Under the pieces are notes generated by a model. That model had not been told where the DNA came from, did not search any database, and saw only the letters and a program-made list of their open reading frames with translations. The position numbers and the translations under genes are program-made. A stretch of DNA of 64,000 nucleotides, from NCBI GenBank assembly GCA_948567375.1, contig OX419757.1, forward strand, positions 44,950,001 through 45,014,000. The letters run 5' to 3'. The DNA is from Lunularia cruciata. Its lineage: Eukaryota > Streptophyta > Marchantiopsida > Lunulariales > Lunulariaceae. Shown here piece after piece: positions 1 to 11,949 of the stretch (position 1 is its first letter; the number at the start of each line of letters is the position of its first letter).

Positions 1-272
1 CAACAACAATGCTAAAAGGTTCTCACATGCAGTACGAGTGACAAGTGGAGAGAATAGCACTTGCGGATCTGACGCTTAAAGTTAGGGATACTAATATGTG
101 GTTGCTCTGAATTGATTGAACGCCTCCTCTGTGTATCTTGTTTCTTGACAAGATCAGTTGATGACGCGAGGACTGCACTCCGCTGAGTCCAGCATCTTAA
201 GCTGTTGATGTGTGGAATTAGTGAAAGGCGAGAGATTTAATCTGACTTTGGAGCAGTTTAGTTTTGCAAGCG

Positions 273-3054
273 ATGGCCGAAAAGTCGTCGAATGACGCTC
301 GCGACACAGATCTACAACCACATGCAGTTGTTGTTTCCTCTACAGACGGGAACAACTTCATTTCAGGAATTGAATCGAAGTTGAGGGTAGCAGACTTCGA
401 TTTGTTGGTTTGCTGCCCATCGCCTCTCACTCGTACCCAGGTGAGCGCGCATCATATCCATTTGTTGACTGTTGCTCTCTTAAAATGTTGTGGTGAATTC
501 CCAAACCATATTTTGTGATTGACGTTTATTCGATGGTGCAAGCAGAAGGTAGATGTTGCTCTTCAATTAGGCCCAAATGGGCAGCTATGTCTTAAGTGAG
601 TTGATGTGAAGTGCCCCGCCCTTAGCCTGAGAGACCTCTTCTTCAGTTTCATCCTCAAACTTTCATCAACATTCTTCCCTCCATGAGCAGACCGATCTTC
701 AAATCGGGAAGATCTGCATTGTCAAGCTCGGTTGAATCTTCCGAAATTTGCACAGTTTTCAAGTTCTTATCCTGTTGAGAGCAACTGTACGTGTAATTGG
801 AGCACCATCTCCACTATTTGTTTCCTTCAATTTTTTAAGACTTCCAACATCATGTGATGATGGGGCGTTCATTCTAAAAGAAGCTCGCATTTCTTCGTTT
901 GCTTACTTCATGTTTTGTCTGGTCACAGCTTCTTGCCGACTTCTGTTCTGACTACGATCGACAGCCACATCCAGATGTTCATCTGGAATTAGAAATCGGC
1001 AAAGTGAGTTCAAATGACCTGTTGTTAACACAAAGAATGACCACTATGCTCATCTTCCCTTTTCCAGTAATAGACAATAGTTCAACTTCTATATGTTAAT
1101 GCAAAAGCTCGGCCACTCATGCAGACCTGGGATAAGCGCGTTGCAGCTCAACCGTCTCTTTTTAATGGCACGAAGTTCAGAGTAAGTGAGCTTCAGATAT
1201 TTCATACTAAAAGGTAGGAATTTACCGTACTCTCGTGTCTCCTGAAATAACAATTTAGAAGTGAAATAGTGTACAGTTCTCAAGTGTACAATTTGCTTTG
1301 GAGTTCCTCGACTTCAACCATACTTCTGACTGAATCTTGTCTAATGATATTCTCGTGTTTCAGTATGGAGGCTTTCGAAAGTTACCTGATAACGAGTCAG
1401 GGGATTCCTTGAAAATAATCCTTTGTCTTGGGCTCACGGATTACAGGTACTTTATTTCTCATTGGTTTCAAACTGCTCCCCAGTCCTTGAAGATTAGAAT
1501 CTATGAAGTATGGAGCACGTTTATCACAATCTTTGAGACTACCATCAATCCACATATGAAAGATAAAGCAGCCGGTGTTGAGGACTTTGTTTTAGCACCG
1601 AAACCGCTCATGTGGGCCAACTCGAGACTCTGAGAACCTCTTCAGTAGAGACAGATGCATGCGGTTGTTCTGGAAGTTCAGATTGCTGTAGGCAGTGGTA
1701 AACATAACGCACCAGGTCTTGCTATGATTCTTGACTATCCATTGGTTGGAATGAACGTATGACTTATCACCTGTATTTATCATGCAGGACATTTGTCGGT
1801 ACTAATCTCTCCCCTGAGTGGGAAAAGTTCTTAGCAGTAGCCAAAGGTAAAGAAGTTAAGACATATTAATTTGGGGACTCTTCATCATAGAAATGATACA
1901 CTCTGTTCTTAGTCTCCGTATAGTTGCTGTTCTCCTTTCGCATCTCGATGTCCTTCAGTGCGACTCGTCAGAGGAGATCGGAGCAGTAACAGTAACGTCT
2001 TCTTTCTGATCAGACGATGTGGACAGATGTAAACACACTTCAAGTCCTCTCGGCAACGGAGCCATTGTCGAGACTACGGACCATCAAATTGTGGTGTTGC
2101 AACGCAGTGCTGATGTAGGAGAATTTCCTGGTACGCTAGTGTTCCCTGGTGGACATTCTGAGGCAAGTGAACTTTATTCTTAAGGCTGTGCATTCAACAG
2201 ATTCTGCTACTGGAGGTCATGTTCAACCTTTCCTGCCTATGACAGCAGATGATTCTCGGTTTCAACCTCCGGAGACCTCATAAAACCAGCAAGTTATATT
2301 ACTCTCATTACTTACCTCTTTACCGTATATATATTGATTATGTTCTCCTGTTTTATGATGTCGACAGCCAGATGAAGTTGGTATCAGATCTCATGAAAAC
2401 TATGGAGCGATTACTAAACAAGATCTAGACATGAAAATAGCCACGGAAATGTTTGAAGGCATCATTCGGGAAGTTGTTGAAGAAACAGGAGTCCAGTCCT
2501 CTACTTTGGTATGTGAAAATTCCAGCGCTTGTTTTCCTTGTCAAATCAGTTCACTTAAGTTTTCTTTTACAAAGTAATTCGAATTTTGGCACAGACCTTC
2601 GTCCTTAAAAGTTTCTTCAACAACGTAGTAACACAATCTTTTGTTGCTGTGGCGGATGGTTGTCCTCTGAACAGAGTGAGCCTTTCTTCATTGGTGTTTC
2701 CCGTCGTAAGCAGAATGTGAGACCAACTGCTTTCTTCTATGTGAAGTGTGCATTGACATCTGCAGAAGTGCGTCATACATACCAGCAAGCCGAGCATTCT
2801 TTTGAGTCAACTGTCCTGCATACCCTCTGTCCGGTGGGTTTACTTCTTGGACCCCACGAAGTAGCTGGCCTTTGAATGCCTTTTCTACCTTGACCTGTCA
2901 TGAGACCATCCATACAGTGTTCTCTGTTTAAGTGGTGCTAAAAAATGCGTTTACACTGCAGGAAGCATTGATCGACGCTGCAAAGAGAATGCCAGGTTGC
3001 CATCAAGGAGGAGCAGCACTCTACCAGCTGATGCGAGAAGCAGTATCTGGATAA
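273..3054 (+). CDS. NUDX9: Nudix hydrolase 9-like protein, nine exons
   Basis: Exons by splice signals and family fit: 273-440, 929-1003, 1125-1181, 1364-1446, 1788-1846, 2014-2162, 2368-2508, 2675-2833, 2962-3054 (stop TAA 3052-3054). They join in frame to 327 codons, close to the roughly 310 residues of plant NUDX9. The ATG at 273 is the first Met in frame before the conserved segment. The Nudix motif is split: GGHSE at residues 193-197 ends exon 6, and REVVEETGV at 231-239 lies in exon 7 after a long insertion, as in the NUDT22/NUDX9 branch. Other family blocks are SLFNGTKFR, LGLTDYRTFVGTNL, HTSSPLGNGA and VGEFPG. Members of this branch hydrolyse nucleoside diphosphate derivatives such as UDP-sugars; the substrate here is inferred only. 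No signal peptide is seen, so a soluble cytosolic enzyme is likely. The intron after exon 6 begins GC rather than GT. A possible extra in-frame stretch near 550-600 is not needed by the family alignment and was left out. Confidence 0.88.
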
Positions 3055-5189
3055 TAGGTTCTTACTGGACGTGTATCGGGTCATGAAATCATGCATCAGT
3101 TATTAGCTACAATTCTGTCTATAAATCTGTTCAGAACATAAACTTGGATTCCCAGCCCTTGCAACACTGAGCTGTCTATATTCAATGGATTCAGATCATG
3201 TTAGACTCTGCTTCATATGTATCAAGAAAATGCATCGCAGTTCAGAAATGTAATGAAACAACAGGGTCTGATTATAAAATTGTTTCCCTACATCCATACA
3301 GCCCTTTCCTTGAGTAACCTTAGATGAAGTAGCCGATATATGTAACGTGCTCGATCCCTTGTGCGAATACAAACGCTTCCCTGTTTGTCACTACTTCTGC
3401 GAGCTAGAATTTTATTGGGAATGTTCCGGATTCTTCTTGATCGTCAAATAGATCTTTAGTATAGAGCACCAATTCCCGGTTCTTGAGCAGACAATCCATT
3501 ACAATTTTCATAGCAGGCATTATGTTCAGTCCCTACCCCAGGATAGTAATTATTGTAACTCGCAAATTGCACTTGAACAAAAGCAGAAATTCTCTACCGG
3601 AGCACCTCTAACTTTAACGGACCTGTTGGGCTCATTTTATGCAGGCTGCAGCTCTGGTTTGGAATCAAGTTTAGCGGACTATTAGCTCCGTTTAGTCTCT
3701 CTAGTTAATCTAGTGATTCCCTCAAAGAGGTTGGAGCCCAGAGCAGAGTTTGATCTCATCAACTCCGCATTAAAGCAAAGGTATGTATAACGGTTCTTGG
3801 AGCAAAGAAATCTGATTTACACCACTTATTCCGGGATTTCAGCAAACTTCAAAATTTAATTGGAGTCCCTAAGTTGTGTTACACCATAGGAAAGGGTTTA
3901 GAGTAAACCACAATCTGCTTGTTGGCGTTGCGGACTCTGTTCCAGCTCGAAGGGTTGATAATACTATCTCTCTGAGATAGCATAGCTTCTCTGTGCAGTT
4001 GGGATCATTGTGGAAATCTTTATATCTCTAAAAATATAGCTGCCTAAGTTGTACAGAACGGGTTTTCGAGCTTCAATGCTTCTTTATTTGTCACAGCGAT
4101 GATGTTCATCACTGGCCATGGTTCACTTCCTCCTGAAACGATTTTTGTTCACAATCGGATCACTAAGTTTTAGCTAGATTTAGCCTACCCCAGGATGTGG
4201 TTCAGCACAGCCTAGGTCATGACCATTATTCGTATTATTATTTCTTATTATTCATCCATGGTCCAGATTACGATACTTTTGTTTACACTCAAAACTTTTT
4301 TCAGGTGAACGAAGTGCTCTCATGTGCCTCCAGCCGACACAAAAAGCCCTCGTTTTACTACTTAATCGCGAGTTATTGACACATTAGACAGGAAAAATTA
4401 CGGAAGTTAATTCGCAACATGGTTATTTCAGCTCAAGCAACTAGAGGGCTCCAATCCAATCAACTTCCATTAAAATGATAGAATGTAGATAGAAATTTAG
4501 ATATATAGTAATAAATAAAAAACCATTTACCCATAAAAATGATAGAATATAGATAGAAACTTAGATATATAGTCCGAAATAGAAAACCATTTACCCAAAA
4601 CTTACGTTTACGTGGAGTTTTATTTGCAGGTAATGAGAGTTATAACCTTGGAAGTGGAAGGACCGTATGTTGGTATCGTTGAAGCGTGTAAGCGTATTGG
4701 ATCTCGCATAGAAAACCGTTGCTCTGAAATAGGTTGGGAAGTTTGTGAACTTTGGGGCTTTGAGGTTCAGGGGTGTCGATGAGCTAATAAGCTAATAAAT
4801 AGTCCTGGAAAGCACAGAAGGTATGAATGATTTCGCCATATCGTTGTTCAACACATTTCTGCATTTTCCATTTGTAAATTACATGTAATCGCTCTTCTGG
4901 CCTTTTGCTCAGCAGGTAATAGTCCTGGCAAAGGCAGAAGCGCTGAATAGATCCATGTTTCTCCAAAAACTTTACTTCTAATCCACAATCCTTCAATTGT
5001 GTAAAAGGAACAAATAGACACAGTCCGAGAACAGATACTTGTAATCGACTACTAGAGCTCAAAAACTTCTACTTGAGGATCTTCTGCGTTCCCACCGACA
5101 ATGCATGCAGATAGCCAGGAATTCGTGATTCGACTCATGCTATGAAAACGCATGCATGGGCATGAAAACTTTTTATGAAATAACATATG
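3055..5189. other. 3' flank of the Nudix gene and intergenic DNA
   Basis: I see no convincing coding region here. The first few hundred bases are probably the 3' UTR of the Nudix gene. The rest has short random ORFs, splice-like motifs without a consistent reading frame, and one tandem repeat listed separately. The composition becomes more AT-rich after 4,400. Confidence 0.5.
4472..4597. repeat. Direct tandem repeat, two units of about 63 bp
   Basis: Two adjacent copies (about 4472-4534 and 4535-4597) each begin AAAATGATAGAAT, run through TTAGATATATAGT and end AACCATTTACCC. They differ at a handful of positions. This is a local duplication in AT-rich intergenic DNA and no function is visible. 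Confidence 0.8.
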
Positions 5190-6465
5190 ATATAATACCT
5201 CATAATATAATTTAATAAAAAAATATAATACATAAAAAACAAATAGAAATACAAGATACAAACAAGTGCTAAAGGAGACAGAGAGCTCGAGGCTCATGGG
5301 TTTCAAAAGGCAAAGAAAAGAAGAAGCAAGCCCCAAATGCCATGCAAATGGGAAAATACAAATGACAATATATTCTGAAGAGACAAAAAAGAATTAGTTT
5401 ACTATTAACTATGTCGGAAAGGTACTCCAATGTACTCCAATGGTATATTTAGTAAGTGTGGAGAGAGAGCCCTAGCCGTGCTAGGTGTTCCTAGTGCTGC
5501 TGCTTATTTGCAAGTACCCAATGCTCGAGAGCGTTGTAAAATGATTGAGACTCAATGTTTATAGTAAGATGTGAGCATGGCTGAAGAGATAGCCGATGAG
5601 TAGACCATCAAAGTGGTGTTGAAAATGCCTAAAAAAATCTCAACCAGCAAAAGGTATCACCGCATGCATATTGACTTTGTATGTGAGTGTGAATATGCTC
5701 AATACGATCCACTTGAATCTTACTAGAGTAAGATTCAAGTGGATCTAGTGATACAAAGTTGATAAATGTGAGGAATATTGTGCGTGCAAGACTTGGCAAT
5801 AGGTCATGAGCAAATTGAAGATATGATTGGAAATTGTAAGTGTTTGAATCCAATATCAAGATAGGTCATAACAAAAAGTGATGCACTTGGTGTAAGAACC
5901 TATTGGCTAGAACGGAATCCACTAAGGCCTATGCTCGTATATATGATGTTGGTGTAGTCTTTGCTTGCCCACATCCAACCATGACTATGGGTATAGCTAT
6001 TTGTGGTGTACACCATTCATTTTATAGCTATGGGGGGTTACATAGCTCAAACAAAGTGGAGAAAGTGTAGCATAGGGTACTATCAAATATGCGTAAGTGG
6101 TGCAAGAATGCCTTTATGAGCAAGTAAGTGCATGCCAAATTTGTAGCCCTAACGAGGCAGCAACATGCTAGAATCAAATATATCACATGTGTGTTTCCAA
6201 CCAAAGGAGGGAGTGAGCATAGGCTATAGCTTGGACCAGAGTGTTGGAGTTCACTAAGTTGTCAAGGTCCTCCTATCCTAAAGGAGAGCCCAAAACCCTC
6301 AAACCACCTATTGGGAACTAGAATCTTGGTGGGAAGCTAAAGGGAGTAAGGACCATATGTGGATGCCAAACCTTGCATTTAAGAGTCTAAATGCATAAAC
6401 CCAAGGTCTCTAAGTTGAGTGTGAAGGCATACATAGCTCAAACTATATCCTCATATGGGCCTAGA
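5190..6465 (-). mobile_element. Non-LTR retrotransposon remnant G (post-RT and C-terminal part)
   Basis: Read on the minus strand, this stretch aligns segment by segment with the better copy at 18,340-20,945. The shared parts are the post-RT block around 5,950-6,200 (fragments such as FDSTLCYTFSTL), the LARTIF/AHDLLP area near 5,800, and a C-terminal block near 5,480-5,560 (VSIILQRSRALGT). The reading frame is broken in many places, so it is a dead 5'-truncated copy. Its 3' flank near 5,190-5,350 also resembles 18,360-18,500, which places both in one subfamily. Confidence 0.62.
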
Positions 6466-8479
6466 CTATGAGCATTGTCTAAGAGAGAAGTGAAAAGACA
6501 AGAAGGAATAGTAGCTACCATCCCTCACAAAGCCATTGTCACAACATGTATAGCACTGATGTTAGTTTGCTTGGATGTTGGAGTGATAGTGTTGGCCACC
6601 ATAGTTATTTTGGTACTTGCTCATGGACTATTTGATGGCAGCCACATTTCATGTTAGGGCTATGATCACATGGTGGGACCCACTACCACTCGTATAGTTT
6701 GCACCATCAAGTGCATTGTTAGGGCTCAAGATGGAGGTTGAACAGAGGGGTATACTTTCAAAGTGCAGCTCCAAAGAGTTCACTTCTTTGATATTGAGCC
6801 TTTGAGTTCTTGGCTATGGTGGATAGAGGTTGATTAGTGTTACCTAGAGTCTCTTGGCTAGATGTGATGTGGCTTGATTGTAATCAATGCTCAATTGTTG
6901 GCCGATTATTGAGTGACGGATCAAGTATAGATCTAATTATATCAAAGAAATGAGAGCTAGGCGGAAATCAAGTGCAAGAACCAAAGGCGTTGGTGGTATT
7001 TCCAAGCCTAGCTGATCATTGGTACATTTGATTGTGATCTTAGAGTTTCTTTAGAGTGATAGTGTGCGAAAGTCATATTTGAGTTGATGCAAATTTGATA
7101 GTGGATAGACAATGTGCGGAAGTACTTGCAAAATTTTAGAGAATTGAGTCAATTTGAGACAATGGATATTTGATTTGAGCCCAAGGAGGTGAAATTAAGA
7201 TTGATTTTGTGTGAATTGAGCATGAAGTGCAAAATTGCAAGGGGATTTGGGAACCCATCCTCTCAAATTAGGGATTTAGGAATCCTTATTCTCTCAAATT
7301 AGGGATTTAGGAATCCTTATTCTCTCAAATTAGAGATTTGGAGATCCATATCTTCTCAATTTGGTTAGTGGAAGATTTGGTAGTTAGCCAATAATAGAGG
7401 AGGTGTGTCAAATTGGTAGAGGTTGTCCAAAGTTGGAGGTTACCTAGGTTGCCCAAATTGCCCTAGTTAGTGCTCAAGTTGGTGAAGGTTGGCCAGATTT
7501 GGAGAATGTAATTAGCAAGAAATAGAACTCATTTTGGCATTTAGAGGCTTTGAGGCATGGGGCTAGAAAGACTACTAAGGCCTAGAAGGGCTAGCTTGTT
7601 GGCATGAGGCTAGCCAATTTAGATGAGTTTTTCGTGGTTTTTGGTCATCATTTGGAAAAATCTACCGACGCTTCTAGATTATGCACAATAGGTTTTGGAT
7701 CCTAGATCTTTGGTTCCTAGACTAGTTCCATAGCCAACTGGTCCACCTTCATTTGTTGTCCTAGTGCTTGGACAATTGATACATACACATATGTAGCTTT
7801 GGCTAGGAGGGGCAATTTGATCCCATCTTTGGTGATCTTGGTAGCTTAGGAGTAGGTAGACACTCTTATCATATCAATGCCAAATGGTGGCAAAGTCAAT
7901 CTAGTGTTGGTTTATGAGATGGAAGGTTTTGTTTAGACATCTTGTGATTGGACTCCCTTCATTCTCTACTTCTTGTTTGTGTGAAGTGCCATGACTTGGT
8001 GCTCTTGGTAGTGAGGTTAGAGTGATGACCAGTCAGACTACCTACATTTCTCTTTGGTGAGATAAGAAGTGATGATGTGTAGACCATAAGAATGCTTGTT
8101 GTGATGGCAAGTTACAAGTTGCTCTTTCCCCTAATGTAGTTGTTGTAGTTAGAGCTACATTAGTGGGTAGTGGCACTTAGTGGTGATCTTTGGTGAGATG
8201 CTTGTGGTGGTTATGGTTACGGATTGAGTCACATTGTCATGATGGAATTCTTTGGGGATTCCAATGGAGATATCACTAGAGTACGCAATGGGTTTACATG
8301 GAATGGCACTCAATATCAACTTGTATCTTAGATTCCAATGAGGGAGGAGATTGAATTTGATTTGGAGTTTGATATAGGAGTTGATTCAATTGAGAGTGCA
8401 CTTTAGGTGTCCACACTATTGTGGAACATTAATGAGATTTATGGGGCCTCCAAAATTCCCAAGCACTACTCTAGTACAA
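6466..8479 (+). other. Decayed repeat-derived DNA upstream of the gag remnant
   Basis: There is no open frame of useful length. The stretch is GA- and TTG-rich and reads as degenerate plus-strand retroelement leader sequence leading into the gag remnant at 8,480. It contains the 31-bp tandem repeat listed separately. Assignment to the same element as the gag remnant is inference from orientation and position only. Confidence 0.35.
7260..7348. repeat. 31-bp tandem repeat, about three units
   Basis: The unit starts CTCTCAAATTAGGGATTT and ends GGAATCCTTATT. Units begin at about 7,260, 7,291 and 7,322, and the third is divergent. It is a short minisatellite within decayed element DNA. Confidence 0.8.
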
Positions 8480-9560
8480 TGGTATCATTGAGTTTGATGA
8501 CTCCATCTAGGAGTTTGATAGTTGGTGTGATCTACAATAGATGCGGAACCTAACTTTGTTCATACCGTTCATGGCATGGAAGGGGTTGTTCCAACACTTG
8601 AAAGATCCGTCAATAGATGACTATCATGAGTTCATGAGAGCTTGGAAGAGATAAACTATGGAGACAACATTGGTCTCCGAACTACATCTCCATCACTTTA
8701 GGCTTGGTTTCTAAGGGTAGATTGGCAATACCCATGAGTTCTAGCTCTAGTAGCATGAGTGTATCCAATGGAGGTGCACTAGTTGGAGATGGTGTTATTA
8801 CAAGTGGAGGTACCATTGTAGGAAGTGGTTGAGCACACTAAGCTCAACATGGTGGAAGAAAGAGTGGTGACATCTGGATTTCTAGGGAGAACTCATCCAC
8901 AACTGATACTTCTTTTAGAGTGTAGCAAAGTGCAACACATTTTGTTGACTTCTAAGGGTAGAGTGGACAACCTAGATCTTATGAATCAAGTGAAGTGCCT
9001 AGTGTAACCCTTACATTCATTTTTAGATTAACAACAACAAGTGAGTGGTGGTGTTACTTGTTGGACTTGTAGTAGACCTCACCATAAGAGAGAGTGTGCT
9101 CAAGGCAATAAACATGGTACCTCTGGCGTATCACAACAAGCACAAAGACAATGTGACTATTGCCGTAGATTTGGTCATACTAGTGACTGATGCTTTGACC
9201 TTCACCCGGAGTTATTGAGTGGTAGGGTTGCCATGGCAAGTGGTAGAGGAGCTCCAAGTAAAGGACGCACACCTAGTGCACTAGTTGGAGAATGTGCTAT
9301 TAGGGGACTGGTAATGGAGTGCATGATGGACTAGATGCTAGTTAGTCACTTGCTACTACACAAATTGAATCTAGCACAATGTTGGGGGTGGCTCAATTGA
9401 TTATGCACTTCCTTTGTTCTCAGCCAATGACATGTTTACATTAGAAGTTGATCCAACTCTAGTGTTCTGATTGGCTACCACACTTTGTGAGGGTAAGGAT
9501 GATGTGGTTCTTGCTTCTAGAGCGGAGATGGTTGATAAAGGAGGTGACTTGGTTGAGGAG
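8480..9560 (+). pseudogene. LTR-retrotransposon gag remnant with two zinc knuckles (element F)
   Basis: Plus-strand reading frame with stops. A segment at about 8,560-8,650 (WKGLFQHLKDPSIDDYHEF) looks like a gag capsid region. It is followed by two CX2CX4HX4C-type knuckles: CWTCSRPHHKREC near 9,059-9,097, and CDYCRRFGHTSD then a stop then C near 9,150-9,195. The second knuckle has a TGA just before its last Cys. No pol region follows, because element A is inserted at 9,575. Two adjacent knuckles in gag are compatible with several plant LTR families, and I cannot assign the clade. Confidence 0.6.
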
Positions 9561-9574
9561 CATAGGATCTGCTT

Positions 9575-9974
9575 TGTAAAAGACCGAGACCAAGGAGAGA
9601 AATAGGAGAATGGAAGCTCACATTAGGACACTTGAATGAGGGAAAACTCCAAATGCCTAGCATGAGCTTTGGCTCTTGTATTTATAGGGAGCATACAAGG
9701 CCCTTGAGAAGCTTCTCAAGAAGCTTCCTTGAGCCACTTTCTTGGAGTGCAAGCCAAGTTAACTAGGACGCTTCTCAAGAAGCTTCCTTCTAGAAGCCAC
9801 TTACTTGGCATGCAAGCCAAGCTAGTTGGAAGCTTCTAGAAGTTACCTACTTGGAGTGCAAGCTAAGCTTCCCAAGAAGCTTCCTAGATATGTTTAGAAT
9901 ATTCTATGCTAATTTGTCTTATTTGCTACTTTGTTAGTCCTACTAACTTTGTCACTAAACTCCACATTGTTACA
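9575..9974 (-). repeat. 3' LTR of Ty3 element A
   Basis: Begins TGTAAAAGACCGAGACC on the plus strand and ends TTGTTACA, so the LTR has TG...CA ends. It aligns with the LTRs at 22,977-23,331 and 37,099-37,454 but is about 45 bp longer, through extra copies of an AGAAGCTTC-type block. A TATA box (minus strand TATAAATA) lies near 9,680. Upstream of it, in element orientation, are several GAA/TTC inverted units, including a perfect three-unit heat-shock element at 9,829-9,841. Confidence 0.88.
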
Positions 9975-10003
9975 TATTCCCCCACCGGTAGTTAGTGATG
10001 TCT

Positions 10004-10518
10004 TCATCGCCGGTGAAGCTTCAAACTCTTGGATGGCCAGTTGTGCATTCTGGAGATGAGAAAGAGGTTCCCATGTGGCATCATGAAGGGGATACTCTTT
10101 CCAAAGGACCTTGTACTCCATATGTTGTTGACGGCCTTGTTGAATATGGTGACGTGCAAGGATACGATCAACTTCGTATTCCTCATGATCATTGATAGGG
10201 ACAGGAGGAGTGGGAGGTTGGATTCAAGAGGAAAAAGAAGAGGGGTTAGGAACAAAGGGTTTCAACTTGGAAACATGAAAGACAAGATGGATGTGCATAT
10301 GACAAGGCAAGGCAAGTCGATAAGCAACGATAAGCAACAGGAGAGATAATTTGGGTGATAATAAAAGGTCTTATCCAATTAGGGGCAAGTTTACGAACTT
10401 GGGTATCAAGTGGGAGAGAGAGGTTATTGGATGAGAACATGACCTTATCACCAACTTGAAAGCTAAAGATTGCAGTGATGGTGATCTGCATATTGTTTTT
10501 GCCAATTTTGAGCAACAA
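10004..10518 (-). pseudogene. Element A integrase C-terminus and chromodomain
   Basis: The minus strand reads FQVGDKVMFSS then KLAPNW and IISPVAYR (integrase C-terminal GPY/F module, with the Gly of GPF replaced by Arg), at about 10,246-10,470. A chromodomain with YEVDRIL, MEYKVLWKEYP and DATWEP follows at about 10,020-10,195. The frame is lost between the two. The chromodomain marks this as a chromovirus, a group whose integrase is thought to target chromatin. Confidence 0.8.
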
Positions 10519-11209
10519 TGAGATGAGATTTGGCTTGTTGGAGGGATTGAGAGATGGTGGTCAAGAAGGTGGAAGTATGAGAGACATGAAACGAGGGAGG
10601 AGCAAGAAAGGAATCTGGAACAAGTGGGTCTTGGCCAAAATTGAGAAAGAAAAGAGAGAATCCGGTGCTTGCCTGTTTAGAATTGTTGTATGCAAACTCC
10701 GCAACTACAAGACATTCATCCCAATTGGTATGGTGAATGTTGACAAAGGCACAAAGTATATCTTCTAAGGTGCAATTTTCATGTTCAGTTTGTCTATCAG
10801 TTTGAGGATGATAGGCTATGGACAAAGCAAGCTTGGTGCCAAGTATCTAGAAGAGTGCTTGCCAAAAATTTCCAATGAAGGAAGGATCACAATCGGAGAT
10901 GAGTACACACGGCATCACATGATGCTTGAATATAGTGTTGAAGTAAAGTTGCGCCAAGGTTAAAGCATCCACAGTATCAACCATTGGTGCAAAATGGATT
11001 TGCTTACTAAGCTTATCCACAAACACCACAATTGTTATGTGACCTTGCTTTGTCTTGGGCAAGGAGGTAATGAGATCTAAGCTTACATGTTCCCAATGAG
11101 TAGTTGGAATGGGGAGTGGCTGAAGGAGTCTACTCAGCTTTTGGTTGTTGGCCTTGTTGCATTGATAACTCTCACACAATTGGACAAACTCCCAAACATC
11201 TTGTGCCAT
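10463..11209 (-). pseudogene. Element A integrase catalytic core
   Basis: Two frame-compatible pieces cover the core. The first has the H/C zinc end (LCESYQCNKA), the first Asp in VSLDLITSLPKT and the second Asp in LISDCDPSF. The second has YHPQTDRQTEHEN with the Glu. A TAG near 10,845 separates them. The DDE triad itself is retained. The frame then continues into the C-terminal module. Confidence 0.82.
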
Positions 11210-11215
11210 GTTGGG

Positions 11216-11949
11216 TCACCACCATTGGCGTTGGAGGTTACCAAAGGTCTTGTCTTCACCCATATGACCAGCTATTGGTAAATCATGGGTTTCTTGAAGG
11301 CGCACAAGTCGGAGATCACCTTTGGCTGGAACATAGATCTGGTCCTCATAGAATAGAAGACCTTCCTTGAAGGAGAAGGTGTTGTATTCTGTATCGCATG
11401 TTGTTAGACAACCACGTACCATCTGGAAGAAGAGATCTTGTTGTAGAGCTAACCAAAACTCATTATGGACCTTGGAGTCAATTGATACTATTGTAATTGC
11501 CACCGTGATGAGAGGATGAGACTTCAAATCAAGTAATTTTGATAGAGCATCAAGGATGACATGGAACTGACCTGGTTTGTACTCAAGTTTGATGTCAAAC
11601 AATTGGAATTGCTCCTCCATCAATGATGCCGACTCTTTATGTGTTCCAAGTGTAAGGTCTACAACAATGGTTTGTGATCAGTTTGCATGATCTCTTGTTT
11701 CCCCAAGAGATAATATCTCCATACCTTGATGGCATATACTATTGTAAGTTGTTCCCAATCTAGAGCAGAGTAATTTCTTTCAGCTATATTTAGCTGGCAA
11801 GACACAAAGGCAATGGGATGTAGTCCATCTAGGAATTCCTGTTGCAACACAACTCCAATTGCAAAGTTAGAAGCATCAAAATCAACCACACAAGGTAGTT
11901 GAGGATCATATGATTGAAGAATGGGTCTTGAAGACACCATATGTTTCAA
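11216..11949 (-). pseudogene. Element A RNase H and integrase zinc-binding region
   Basis: The RNase H segment at 11,659-11,949 contains VVDFDASNFAIG, LNIAERNYS and QTDHKPLL. The following piece at 11,216-11,623 has FDIKLEYKPG (end of RNase H) and ETHDLPIAGHMGEDKTF (first two His of the HHCC finger). A TGA stop ends it and the frame continues in the integrase core below. A frameshift lies near 11,625-11,655. Confidence 0.82.

Noticed and set aside
541-600. Possible extra exon in intron 1 of the Nudix gene (AAGGTAGATGTTGCTC region)
   Set aside because: It has an acceptor and a donor-like end but breaks the phase, and the family alignment is continuous from exon 1 to 929 without it.
5052-5336. 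Minus-strand ORF rich in Leu and Phe that could pass for a membrane protein
   Set aside because: It falls in AT-rich DNA matching the 3' region of non-LTR remnant G, so the hydrophobicity is composition.
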